From assembly GCA_963781155.1 (NCBI GenBank), contig CAWAEC010000016.1:124001-188000 (forward strand): a DNA stretch of 64,000 bases, written 5' to 3'. The notes below the pieces were generated by a model, which was not told where the DNA came from, searched no databases, and was given only the letters and a program-made list of their open reading frames with translations. A program made the position numbers and the translations under genes. Source of the stretch: PALSA-693 sp963781155. Lineage in GTDB: Bacteria; Actinomycetota; Acidimicrobiia; Acidimicrobiales; Palsa-688. Positions 45,313 through 54,711 of the stretch are shown piece by piece (the stretch's first letter is position 1; every line of letters starts with the position of its first letter).

Positions 45313-48300
45313 TCACGGGTTCTGCACGTGGATATCCGAGCCCGGGATACCGCTCACGAAGGGCACATCCTGGGGGGCGACGAATGCGATGTCGCCCGGG
45401 TGACCGGTGACGTGATCGACACCCGGGTTCACGGCGAAGAAGGTGTCGTCCCCGGTGCCCCCGACCATGACGTTGCCGCCTGCGGCCGCCGTCTGGCCGT
45501 TGCAGCCGACCTGGTCGCAGAAGGTGTCGTTGCCGCTCCCGTCTGAGATCAAGGTGTCGCCTCCGCCGGGACCCGCTTCGAGCACGTCATTCCCGTTGAG
45601 CCCGGTGAGGGTGCCGCCGGGCCCCCCACCCACCAGCACGTCATTGAAATTGGTCCCCATGACGCTCACGATCCCGGTGACGATCTGGTTTCCCCCAAAG
45701 CCGCCGCTCGCTTCGCCCTCCTGGGAGTTGATCTCGTGGAGGTTGACGTTGACGCCTGCCGGCGCCTGCGAGAAGTTGAGGGTGCTGCTGCCGCCGCCGT
45801 TGATGACATTGCTGCCAGCCCCCGCGAACAGGAACTGTGAGCTCGAACCGTTCGCGGCGGTGAGGGTGCTGTTGCCGCTCGTGACCACGAAAAGGTCGTT
45901 CCCGCCGTTGCCGTTGATGGTCTCGGGAGAGGACCCGGTGACAAATGTGTCCGCCTCCGGTGACCCCGTCAGCTGCCCGATTTCGGCACCGGCCAGGTTG
46001 ACGTTTGCTCCCCACCCCCCGGTGGCGGAGTCCGCACCGAGGGTGGCGCCGGCGCACGGCTCATTCGAGGGAACGACGTACAGCTGGCTGGACAAGTTGA
46101 TGCACGCCCCGGCCGGCGCCCCGTTGTAAGAGAGGGTATTGCCGGCGCCGGTCATCTGGCTGGAGAGGGTGTCGGTGCCCTGACCCGGAACGAAGGTCAC
46201 CGGCGAGGTGCCGCCCTCCATCTGATCGCTGCCGATGCCGCCGACCAGGGTGTCGTTCCCGCTGCCGGCGATGAGCGTCTGATTGCCGGTGCCAGCGGCC
46301 AGCCAGTCGGTGCCCGTCGCGCCAACCAGGGTCACGTTGCCCGGCCCGCCCTGCAAGGTGCTGCCACCGGGCGAGGCGATGACCTTCTCGATGGTGCCGG
46401 GCGCGATCGTCAGGATCCCGTCTCCCGGTCCGACGAACTGCGGCCCGGTTTTGCCGAGGTTGAGCGTCGTGTCGCCGGGCAGCATCGACAGGTCGAGCGT
46501 GTCCTGGCCGCCGCCCCCGTAGATCATGTCGTTGCCACCAGTCGGCACGAACGTCTCCGTGCCGGCGCCACCCGTGAGTGTGCCCGGTCCCGGCCCACCG
46601 ACCACGACGTCATTGTGGGTGGTCGTTCCGATGACGTTGGAGATGCCGTTCAAGGTGATGGTTTCGCCGTAACCGCCCATGGCGGTATCCGCGGGCAGGA
46701 CCGTGCCGGCACCGCTCAACCCGGCCGGAACGGTGTAGGCGGCGTTCGAAAGGTTGACCAGGGCGGCCGCAGGCGCGCCGGCGAAGCTGATGCCGTTCAC
46801 CCCGCCCCCGCCGTTGATGGTGATCGGAACGCTGGCACTGCCGGCAACGAACAGGCTGTCGGAGGGCGGCCCGTCGATGGTCGTCATCCCCGAGAACGAG
46901 AAGTTGTAGCCGTCGCCGGTCACGGTGCCCAGGCCGGAGCCGACGGGAAGCGTCACGATCACGCCGGTGCCGGCCACGTCGTTGATCAGCATCAGCGTGC
47001 CGCCCCCATTCCCGGTGACGGTGGCGGTCTGGCCCGGCGAGACCTGGTATTCGGATCCGGCCGAGACGACCGAACCGATGCAGGTGAACGTGTCGGTGAC
47101 GTCGTCGCCGCTGGCCGTGCCATTGTTGTTCTTGATGCCGGTGCTGCACCCTGCGCTCGGGGCGGACAGGGACACCGTCGTTCCGGCTGGGGCGTTCGAC
47201 AGGTCGAGGCTGTTGGCGCCGCCTTCTCCGTTGAAGGTGTAGGAGCCCGGTCCGGCCTGGATGAAACTGTCGTTGTCGCGGGTGCCGTTGAACGTCCCGA
47301 TCCCCGTGAACGTGTCCGTCACGCCAATGGTGACGGGACTGGTAACGGTGCCGCCGGGCGTGCCGGTGAGATCGGTGACGTCGACGGTGATCCCCTGCAC
47401 CGTGTTCAGCGTGTTCAGCGGGGCGGGCACGGCCGAGTAGTCGAGCGTGCCGGGGTTGCCGGTCTCGGTCATGCTCTCCGTCCCTGACCCGGCCAGGAAG
47501 TCGTCGCCACCGACCCCCGTCCCGATCACGTTGGGGACGGCGGTGAAGGTGATGCCGGGCGCCGCACCCGGGACACACACGAACCCCACTGTGCCCGGCG
47601 GGGTGCCGGTACACGGGCCCGAGGTGACCAGGGGCGTGCCGGAGATCGGCATCTCCACGGCGGCGGGCACGCCGATCTGGGACAGGTCGAGGGTGTCATT
47701 GCCCGCGCCCCCGGTCACGCTCAGTTCCGGCAGTCCGCCCCCGAGCGCGGCCGAGTTGGCCCTGAAGGTGTCGTCGTACCTCGACCCCTTGACGGCCGTC
47801 ACGCACAGGGCGGCGGCCGGTCCGCAGCCGGGAGTGAAGGACACGGCGCCGAAGGTGGGGATCGGCGCGGTGATCGTCCCAGCAGCCAGGTCGACGGTGG
47901 CGCCGGTCGTCCCGGACGTGGGCGCGGGGATCTGCGACAGGTCGATGGTGGCCTGACCGCCGCCCCCTTCGATCGTGGCGCCGGTGGTGCCAATCTGAAA
48001 TGTGTCGTTGCTGGCCGACCCCTCGATCACCGGCACGCCGGATGGGAAGCTGAAGTCGTCGACGACCCCGCCGCCGCTGCAGCTGACTCCCACCCTGTCG
48101 CTGGTGAGGTTGACGCAGACGCCCGAAGGAAAGCCGGCGTAAGAGACAGTGTTGGTGGTGCTGGCAGCCGTGAACACGTTCCCGAGAAGATCAGCGTTGA
48201 ACACGTTGGCGCCGCTCGGCGACCCGATGATCGTCGTCAGGCCCGAGACGGTGTCGGTCCCGGACGCCTTGCAGGCGCTCCCGAAGCCCACCACGACGGT

Positions 48301-51300
48301 CCCCGCCGCCATATTGGCAGTGATGCCGCACAGGTTGGCGGACAGGTCCAGGGTGTTGTTGGGCCCGGCGCCGGAGAAGGTGGCCCCGCCGCCGGCGCCG
48401 GCGGCGTGAAAGTCGGTGTTGCCGGTGCCCGCACCGGTGAAGGAATTGAAGGTCCCCCCGCCGATGCTGAAGTTGTAGGTGATGGTGCCCACGGACGCAG
48501 TGTCGTTGCTGACGCCATTCACGGGAGTGCCCGAGACGTTGACGGTCAGGGGCGTGGAGCCACTGGTGGACACGGCGGCGAAGGAGATGGCGTTGTTCTG
48601 GCCCGTTTCGTCGATGTTGTCCGGTCCGGTGCCGACGACAAACGTGTTGTTCTTGCCGGTGCTCGAGAAGATGCTGGTACCCGACCCTCCGATGAACGTG
48701 TTGCCGTTGCCGTTACCGGTGAAGTTGTAGCTGGCCGAGCCGGCCGTGAACGTGTTGCCGCCGTTGGCGGAGCCGATGACCGTGGTCAAGCCCGAGATCG
48801 TGTCCGTGCCGACCTGGCCGGTGGTGCCGGAGATCAGGTTCACGTTCACTCCGGCGGATGCCGCCGAAAAGTCGATGCTGTTGCCGGATCCGGTCGCGGC
48901 GAAGCTCGTCCCGTTCGGAGTTCCGGCCACAAACGTGGTGTTCCCGCCGGCCAGGCTCACGAAGGCGTTGATATCGGAGAACTGTTCGTCAACGGAGCCC
49001 AGCACGGCCTCGCCGGCCGTGCATCCGCTGCTCGTCACGTCGCACACCTGCAGGGTGGCTCCGGGCGCGGAGGCGAAGCTCAACTGGTTGGATGTGCCCT
49101 CTCCCTGGAAGGTGTCGGCGGCGGCCCCGGCGTAGAAGATTGAGCCTGCACCGGAACCGATAAAGGTCGCGGCGGTGGAGCCAAAGCTGGTGAAGGTATA
49201 GAGGGCGGTGGCCGTGGTGGCCGAGTCGTTGGGTGTCACCGACACCGGAAACCCCGACACGTTGACCGTGACCTGGCTGTTCAGCTTCGAGAAGTCCACG
49301 GTGTTGCCCGAGCCAGGATCGTTGATGCTGGCGCTCGCGGCCTGCGGTTGGAAAACGTTGTTATTGCCATTGCTGGCAAAGGCGTCGCTGCCCCCGCTGC
49401 CCCCCTCGAACAGATTGCCGTTTGCATTGCCGGTGAACGAGTATGCGAGCGGACCTGGCCCGGCCATAAAGGTATTGCCACCTGCGGACGACCCGGTCAC
49501 CGTGGTCAAGCCGGAAATGCTGTCGGTCTTCCCGTTGGCGAAGCCCGACACGGTGCCGCTGGATCCGCCCGTCAGATTCACGGTCACGCCCACGGTCGCG
49601 GCGGAGAAGTCGATGGTGTCGTTGCTGCCGAAGGCGCTGAAGCCATAGCCCCCCGTCGGGCCGGCCAGGAAGGCGGTGTTCCCGTTGAGCGCGCCCGACA
49701 GTTTGGTGAAATCAAGGCCGCGTGTCGTGAAGGTGTACGTGGTGCTGTTTCCCAGCATGGCCTCGTCATTGAGCAACGCCCCTGCCGGGCCCCCCGACAC
49801 GTTGACCGTCAACGGGGTGGTAGTGCTGGTCCCCACGTTCCCGAAATTGATGGTGTCCCCGCCCGCCGTCCCGTTGTCACCGAAGGTCTCCGCTCCAGAC
49901 CCGGCGATAAACGTGTTGCCCCCCTGGGCCGAGCCGATCACGTCCGTCAAACCCGAGATGGTGTCCGACCCCACCGTGCCCGCCCCGAAGTTGACCGTGA
50001 CCCCGGCGCTCGCCCCCGAATAATCGATCACGCTCGGCGGCGTCGACGTGGCGTCAGCCGTGTACGAGGTGCTGCTCGGGTTGCCCGCCACGTACGTGGT
50101 CGCCCCGTTGCTCAGCCCATCGAACTGGTTGATATTGGCGAACTGCTCGTCCACCGATCCCAGCACGGCCTCGCCCGCGCTGCACCCCGTGCTACTGACC
50201 ACGCAGACCTTCAGGCTGCCCGAGGCGAACGCGAAGCTCAGCTGGTTGGTCGCCTTGTTGAATCCATCAAACGTGTCCCCCACCGGCCCGGCATAGAAGA
50301 TGGAACCGTCCGGTGACCCCATGAACGTGGCGGCAGTGCCACCGAAACTGGTGAAGGTGTACAGGGCGGTGGTGGTGGTAGCCGAATCGTTCGGCGTCTG
50401 GAACACCTGTTGTCCCGACACGTTCACCGTGACCTGGCTGCTCAGCTGCGAGAAGTCGACCGTGTTCCCCGAGCCGCTGGCCGTGAAGGTGTCGGTGCCG
50501 CCCCCCGCCTGGAAGTCGTTGCCGTTGCCGTTGCCGATGAAGGTATAGGTCGACGGCCCGGGCCCACCGATGAACTTGTTTTGCCCTGCTGCCGACCCGG
50601 TCACGGTGGTCAGCCCCGAGATGCTGTCGGTCTTCCCGTTGGCGAAGCCGGACACTGAACCGCCGGGTCCGGAGGAAAGATTGACCGTCACCCCCGGTGT
50701 CGTCGTGGTCGCGGCGGAGAAGTCGATGGTGTCGTTGCCGGCGAAGGCGCTGAACCCGTAGCCGCCGGTCGGGCCGGCCAGGAAGGAGGTGTTCCCGTCG
50801 AGGGCGCCGGACAGTTTGGTGAAATCAGCACCGCGGGTCGTGAAGTTGTACACGGCGCTGGTCCCCAGCATGGCCTCGTCATTGAGCAGCAGCCCCGACG
50901 GACCCCCCGACACGTTGACCGTCAACGGGGTGTTGGAGCTGGTCCCCACGTTGCCGAAATTGATCGCGTCCCCGCCCGCCGTTCCGTTGTCACCGAAGGT
51001 CTCCGAGCCAGACCCGGCGATAAACGTGTTGCCTCCCTGCGCCGAGCCGATCACGTCCGTCAAACCCGAGATGGTGTCCGACCCCACCGTGCCCGCCCCG
51101 AAGTTGACCGTGACCCCGGCGCTCGCCCCCGAATAATCGATCACGCTCGGTGGCGTCGACGTGGCGTCCGCCGTGTATGAGGTGCTGCTCGGGTTGCCGG
51201 CCACGTACGTGGTCGCCCCGTTGCTCAGCCCATCGAACTGGTTGATATTGGCGAACTGCTCGTCCACCGATCCGAGCAGAGCTTGCCCGGCACTGCAGCC

Positions 51301-54300
51301 GCTGACACCGATGACGCACACCTTGAGCGAGGCCGACGTGGTGGCAAAGGCGAAGCTCAACTGGTTGACGGCCGATTTGGCGCCGTCGAAGGTTTCCCCG
51401 GACGTGCCGGCATCGAAGACGGAACCGTCCGGCGACCCGACGAAGGTCGCGGCGGTGGTGAACGTGTAGAGGCCGGTCGGTGTCGTCGCCGCGTCGTTGG
51501 GCGTTTGCACCACCTGCTGACCTGAGACGTTCACCGTCACCTCGCTCGTCAGCGCCGAGAAATCGACCGTGTTGGCCGAACCGGGATCGGTGATGGTGGC
51601 GTCGCCGGTGCCCACCTCGAAGTCGTTGTTGTTGCCGGTGCTGGTAAAGACGTCAGCCCCGGTGCCACCGACAAACGTGTTGTTTCCACCCAGACCGGTG
51701 AGATTGAACGTACCCGGGCTTGGTCCGGCGTAGAAGGTGCTGAAGCCGGTGGGCGTGCCGGTCACGCCCTCGATCGACCCGGTCCCGCTCAGGGTGTCAC
51801 AGTCCGCGGGGACCGAGGTGCAGGACGTCGCGCTTCCGGGAAAGGCGACGAGGACTTGACCCGACCCCAGATTGAAGTTCGACAGGGTCTTCGTCGCGCT
51901 GATCTGCGCCGAGGTGATCACGCCGGCGCCGGAGATGTTCGCAACCACTCCGGTGTTGCCGAAGAAGGCGGCGGAGTTGCCGGCGCCCAGCCCCTGGAGC
52001 GAGAGGCCGCCGGTCCCTCCCGCCAGGAACTGGGTGCTGCCGGTCTGCGCCCCGACAATCGTGGTGAAGTTGGAGGCGCTGGTGGAGCTCGAGCTGTTGA
52101 GAAAGGTGTAAGGGGGGTTCGCCGTCGGCGTTCCGAGCGCGGCTTGCCCCGTCATCAGGGTGCCGCCGTTAACGGACTCAGGTGCCCCGGCATCGTTGAT
52201 CGCGAGGGGCGCCCCCGAACTGGTCAGCACGTCGCTGAAGTCGAGGGTGTTGGCCGGCGTTCCCGTCGGCACCGTGTCGTAGAAGGTGTCGGGCCCCGAC
52301 TCGGCCTGGAAGGTGTTGTTGTTGCCGGTGACCTGGAACGTGTCGCTGGCGGCCCCGCTGGTGAACGTGGTGTTGCTGGCGGTGACCGTGTAGGTCTCGG
52401 TCCCGGTGCCAGCGATGACATTGCTGTTCGACTGCAGCCCCGTCAACGTGAACGTGCCCGCTTCGCCGTTGAAGTTGGTCGCGCCGCTGGTGAGGCCGAC
52501 GAAGTTCGTGATGTCGGCTCCGCCGTTGCTGTAGTTGTAGGTCGCCAGGGTGCCGGTGGAGTCGGTGATCTCGGCCGTGAGGTCGGCCAGGCTGGGCGAG
52601 GTGATGGGGCCGCCCGAGCTGTTGATGTCGAGGGCGCACGTGGTCGCCCCGGTCGGGCAGGTGGTGAAGGCGTTGGAGAAGTCCAGAGTGTTGCTGGCCC
52701 CGGTGACCGGGGCCGACTCGCTGATGGTGGCGGTGCCGGTGCCGGCGACGAAGTCGTTGTTGTTGCCGGCGCTGCTGAAGTTGTCCGGGCCGGCGCCGCC
52801 GTAGAAGGTGTTGTTGCCTCCCGGATCCCCGAAGGTGTACAGGCCGGGTCCCGCTCCGGCGTAGAACGTGCTGTAGCCGCCCGGGGCGCCCGTGATGCTC
52901 TGGATGGACGCCGTCCCGAGAAGGGTGTCGCAATCTGAGGCCGCAGCGGCACAGGACGTGGCGGATCCGGGCGTGCCGACCAGCACCTGACCGGAGGCGA
53001 GGTTGAAGTTGGAGAGCTGGGTGGACGGCCCGATCTGCGCCGAGGTCGTCTCGGTTCCCCCGGAGAGGTTCGCCACCACCCCGCTGTTGCCGAAGAACTG
53101 GGCGGAGTTGCCCGAACCGGCGCCGCTGAAGGTCAGTCCTCCCGATCCGCCGCCCAGAAACTGCGTGCTTCCGGCCAGGGTGCCCTTGATGGTGGTGAAG
53201 TTCGAGGCGCTCGTTGAGCCGGAGGCGTTCAGGAATGTGTAGGCAGGCGGCGTGCTGCTGCCCACCATGGCTGAACCGTTCGGGAGGGTGTTCCCGTTGA
53301 TCGACTCGGACGCGCCGGCGGCGTTGATGGCGAGCTGTTCCCCGGGCGTGAGCGCCACCTGGGAGAAGTCGAGCGTGTTGACCGGCGTCCCGGACGGCAC
53401 CGTGTCATAAAAGGTGTCCGGCCCGGACGCGGCCTGAAACGTGTTGTTGTTCCCTGTCACCTGGAACGTGTCCGCGCCGGAGCCGCTCGTGAAAATCGCG
53501 TTGCTGGCGGTCACCGTGTACATCTCAGCTCCGGTGCCGGCGACCACCTGGCTACCCCCTTGCAGCCCGCTCAGCGCGTAGGTGTCCGCCTGGCCCTCGA
53601 AGGTGGTCGCCCCACTGGCGAGGCCTACGAACGTCGTCACGCCTGCTCCGCCGTTGCTGAAGTCGTAGGTGGTCAGGATGCCGCCGGCCCCGCTGATCTG
53701 GGCGTGGAAGTCAGCCAGAGCAGGCGAGGTCAGGGCCGCGCCGGAACTGTTGATGGTGAGCAAGCACGTGTTCAACCCGGTCGGGCACGTGCTGTAGGCG
53801 TTCGAGAAATCGACGGTCGTATCACTGCCGGCACTCTCGAAGGTCTCCGTGGCCACGGCCGTGGTCTGCCCGGCCACGAAGTCCACCGGCACACTGACCG
53901 GATCGTCCGATTCCCCCTGGGCGCTCAGCGTCGAAGTGCCGCTGGCGACCAGCGTATAGCTGCCCACACCCGTGAGCGACCCTTGCGTCATACCGCAGCC
54001 GGCGAGGTCCAGCGTGGCCGCGCCGACGGTGACCGCGTCGTTCGGGAAGGCCTGGATCGTGACCAGGGCATCATTCGTGGTCCCGGCCCCCACCGTGCCG
54101 TTGACGGTCACCCCGCAGGGGACAGGCTTGGTCGTCTCGTCGATCACGACGGTGGCGTTGGTGGGAGCCGGCGTCGCCTGCGAGAAGTTGATGGCGTTGA
54201 TGTCGCCGTTCGCGGTCCCGAGCGGAGTGGTGCCGCACTGCGTGGCGGTGCCCTTCGGAATGGTGACGATCAGGTCGCTCGCCGAGTTGACACTCACCGT

Positions 54301-54576
54301 TGTGGTGCCGTTCCCGATCACGATTTCAGCCGTTCCCGAGCCGTTGACGTTGCAGCCGGCCGCGGCGGCCAGGGGCTCGTCCACGTGGCCACCGAAGCCG
54401 CTCGCCGCGACCGCGAAACCGAGCAGAAGCCCGCCACTCAGGATGAGCGTGAGTTTGAGCGCCAGGGGCAACGGACGCCATCCCGTGACGCGGGAGCCGG
54501 AGACCCGCCTGCCGCCCCGGAGCGACACGTTTCGGACAGCTCGCCCGACGCGGCCGGTCACGGTCTCCAGGGCCAC
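45313..54576 (-). CDS. Giant exported repeat protein (beta-roll/RTX-like adhesin or matrix protein)
   Basis: An uninterrupted frame of about 3,087 residues. The N-terminus is basic, then has a hydrophobic segment (LKLTLILSGGLLLGFAVAAS) acting as signal or anchor. The body is Gly/Asn/Thr/Ser-rich and built from long repeats of about 370-390 residues with short motifs such as NTVDFS, GLTTVTGS.AGGN.F and AGSG.ETFGDNGTAGGD. The C-terminal third has RTX-like runs (GGNDMIYGGGGQDTLDLS; LIAGSGNDTLVGGIGSDQ; NGNDVLEAGPGGGDTLI) expected to form calcium-binding beta-rolls. No LPxTG, autotransporter or catalytic domain is seen. The start is uncertain: GTG 54576 and GTG 54531 are candidates, while the frame is open to 54699. 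Acidic and Gly-rich repeats suggest a surface adhesin or matrix protein. Confidence 0.75.
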   Translation of the reverse strand: MALETVTGRVGRAVRNVSLRGGRRVSGSRVTGWRPLPLALKLTLILSGGLLLGFAVAASGFGGHVDEPLAAAAGCNVNGSGTAEIVIGNGTTTVSVNSASDLIVTIPKGTATQCGTTPLGTANGDINAINFSQATPAPTNATVVIDETTKPVPCGVTVNGTVGAGTTNDALVTIQAFPNDAVTVGAATLDLAGCGMTQGSLTGVGSYTLVASGTSTLSAQGESDDPVSVPVDFVAGQTTAVATETFESAGSDTTVDFSNAYSTCPTGLNTCLLTINSSGAALTSPALADFHAQISGAGGILTTYDFSNGGAGVTTFVGLASGATTFEGQADTYALSGLQGGSQVVAGTGAEMYTVTASNAIFTSGSGADTFQVTGNNNTFQAASGPDTFYDTVPSGTPVNTLDFSQVALTPGEQLAINAAGASESINGNTLPNGSAMVGSSTPPAYTFLNASGSTSASNFTTIKGTLAGSTQFLGGGSGGLTFSGAGSGNSAQFFGNSGVVANLSGGTETTSAQIGPSTQLSNFNLASGQVLVGTPGSATSCAAAASDCDTLLGTASIQSITGAPGGYSTFYAGAGPGLYTFGDPGGNNTFYGGAGPDNFSSAGNNNDFVAGTGTATISESAPVTGASNTLDFSNAFTTCPTGATTCALDINSSGGPITSPSLADLTAEITDSTGTLATYNYSNGGADITNFVGLTSGATNFNGEAGTFTLTGLQSNSNVIAGTGTETYTVTASNTTFTSGAASDTFQVTGNNNTFQAESGPDTFYDTVPTGTPANTLDFSDVLTSSGAPLAINDAGAPESVNGGTLMTGQAALGTPTANPPYTFLNSSSSTSASNFTTIVGAQTGSTQFLAGGTGGLSLQGLGAGNSAAFFGNTGVVANISGAGVITSAQISATKTLSNFNLGSGQVLVAFPGSATSCTSVPADCDTLSGTGSIEGVTGTPTGFSTFYAGPSPGTFNLTGLGGNNTFVGGTGADVFTSTGNNNDFEVGTGDATITDPGSANTVDFSALTSEVTVNVSGQQVVQTPNDAATTPTGLYTFTTAATFVGSPDGSVFDAGTSGETFDGAKSAVNQLSFAFATTSASLKVCVIGVSGCSAGQALLGSVDEQFANINQFDGLSNGATTYVAGNPSSTSYTADATSTPPSVIDYSGASAGVTVNFGAGTVGSDTISGLTDVIGSAQGGNTFIAGSGSETFGDNGTAGGDAINFGNVGTSSNTPLTVNVSGGPSGLLLNDEAMLGTSAVYNFTTRGADFTKLSGALDGNTSFLAGPTGGYGFSAFAGNDTIDFSAATTTTPGVTVNLSSGPGGSVSGFANGKTDSISGLTTVTGSAAGQNKFIGGPGPSTYTFIGNGNGNDFQAGGGTDTFTASGSGNTVDFSQLSSQVTVNVSGQQVFQTPNDSATTTTALYTFTSFGGTAATFMGSPDGSIFYAGPVGDTFDGFNKATNQLSFAFASGSLKVCVVSSTGCSAGEAVLGSVDEQFANINQFDGLSNGATTYVAGNPSSTSYTADATSTPPSVIDYSGASAGVTVNFGAGTVGSDTISGLTDVIGSAQGGNTFIAGSGAETFGDNGTAGGDTINFGNVGTSTTTPLTVNVSGGPAGALLNDEAMLGNSTTYTFTTRGLDFTKLSGALNGNTAFLAGPTGGYGFSAFGSNDTIDFSAATVGVTVNLTGGSSGTVSGFANGKTDSISGLTTVTGSSAGGNTFMAGPGPLAYSFTGNANGNLFEGGSGGSDAFASNGNNNVFQPQAASASINDPGSGNTVDFSKLNSQVTVNVSGFPVSVTPNDSATTATALYTFTSFGSTAATFIGSGAGSIFYAGAAADTFQGEGTSNQLSFASAPGATLQVCDVTSSGCTAGEAVLGSVDEQFSDINAFVSLAGGNTTFVAGTPNGTSFAATGSGNSIDFSAASAGVNVNLISGTTGQVGTDTISGLTTVIGSANGGNTFTAGSASYNFTGNGNGNTFIGGSGTSIFSSTGKNNTFVVGTGPDNIDETGQNNAISFAAVSTSGSTPLTVNVSGTPVNGVSNDTASVGTITYNFSIGGGTFNSFTGAGTGNTDFHAAGAGGGATFSGAGPNNTLDLSANLCGITANMAAGTVVVGFGSACKASGTDTVSGLTTIIGSPSGANVFNADLLGNVFTAASTTNTVSYAGFPSGVCVNLTSDRVGVSCSGGGVVDDFSFPSGVPVIEGSASNDTFQIGTTGATIEGGGGQATIDLSQIPAPTSGTTGATVDLAAGTITAPIPTFGAVSFTPGCGPAAALCVTAVKGSRYDDTFRANSAALGGGLPELSVTGGAGNDTLDLSQIGVPAAVEMPISGTPLVTSGPCTGTPPGTVGFVCVPGAAPGITFTAVPNVIGTGVGGDDFLAGSGTESMTETGNPGTLDYSAVPAPLNTLNTVQGITVDVTDLTGTPGGTVTSPVTIGVTDTFTGIGTFNGTRDNDSFIQAGPGSYTFNGEGGANSLDLSNAPAGTTVSLSAPSAGCSTGIKNNNGTASGDDVTDTFTCIGSVVSAGSEYQVSPGQTATVTGNGGGTLMLINDVAGTGVIVTLPVGSGLGTVTGDGYNFSFSGMTTIDGPPSDSLFVAGSASVPITINGGGGVNGISFAGAPAAALVNLSNAAYTVPAGLSGAGTVLPADTAMGGYGETITLNGISNVIGTTTHNDVVVGGPGPGTLTGGAGTETFVPTGGNDMIYGGGGQDTLDLSMLPGDTTLNLGKTGPQFVGPGDGILTIAPGTIEKVIASPGGSTLQGGPGNVTLVGATGTDWLAAGTGNQTLIAGSGNDTLVGGIGSDQMEGGTSPVTFVPGQGTDTLSSQMTGAGNTLSYNGAPAGACINLSSQLYVVPSNEPCAGATLGADSATGGWGANVNLAGAEIGQLTGSPEADTFVTGSSPETINGNGGNDLFVVTSGNSTLTAANGSSSQFLFAGAGSNVINGGGSSTLNFSQAPAGVNVNLHEINSQEGEASGGFGGNQIVTGIVSVMGTNFNDVLVGGGPGGTLTGLNGNDVLEAGPGGGDTLISDGSGNDTFCDQVGCNGQTAAAGGNVMVGGTGDDTFFAVNPGVDHVTGHPGDIAFVAPQDVPFVSGIPGSDIHVQNP
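49191..51458 (-). repeat. Two near-identical ~1.1-kb tandem units in the giant gene
   Basis: TGAAGGT.TA.AGGGCGGTGG-type sequence starts units at 49191, 50352 and (diverged) 51459. A conserved block near CCGGCGATAAACGTGTTGCC recurs at 49901 and 51014, 1,113 bp apart, with long identical stretches after it, for example around the FGDNGTAGGD codons. Boundaries are approximate. Confidence 0.85.
51560..53805 (-). repeat. Second pair of ~1.13-kb tandem units in the giant gene
   Basis: GGTCGGGCA at 52651 and 53779 marks corresponding points 1,128 bp apart. The encoded order (TCPTG..TC.L.INSSG, AGTG.E.YTVTASN, TFQVTGNNNTFQA, GPDTFYDTVP, STSASNFTTI) is the same in both. These are more diverged than the 49-51 kb pair. 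Boundaries are approximate. Confidence 0.75.
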
Positions 54577-54672
54577 GACCCTCGACCCAGCCGCCCCCTG
54601 CCCAGCATGATCAGCGGTTATACCACTGCGGGCGACCGAACGGCGTTGCGACAGCAGCCGGTCTGCCTGTTG

Positions 54673-54700
54673 AGGAAGAAAAACTGCCCGAGGGGGCAAG
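54673..54700 (-). terminator. Intrinsic terminator after the nitronate monooxygenase gene
   Basis: On the minus strand TGCCC-CCTC-GGGCA (54685-54698) is followed directly by GTTTTTCTTCC. It lies 14 nt after the nmo stop. The stem is short (5 bp) but the T-tract is clear. Confidence 0.5.
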
Positions 54701-54711
54701 CAGGTGCGGGG

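Noticed and set aside
54600..54640. TATAAC box and an ATG about 8 nt downstream as start of the giant gene
   Set aside because: That ATG is out of frame with the giant protein and reaches a stop after 16 codons; a start at a later GTG is more likely, although an indel here cannot be excluded.
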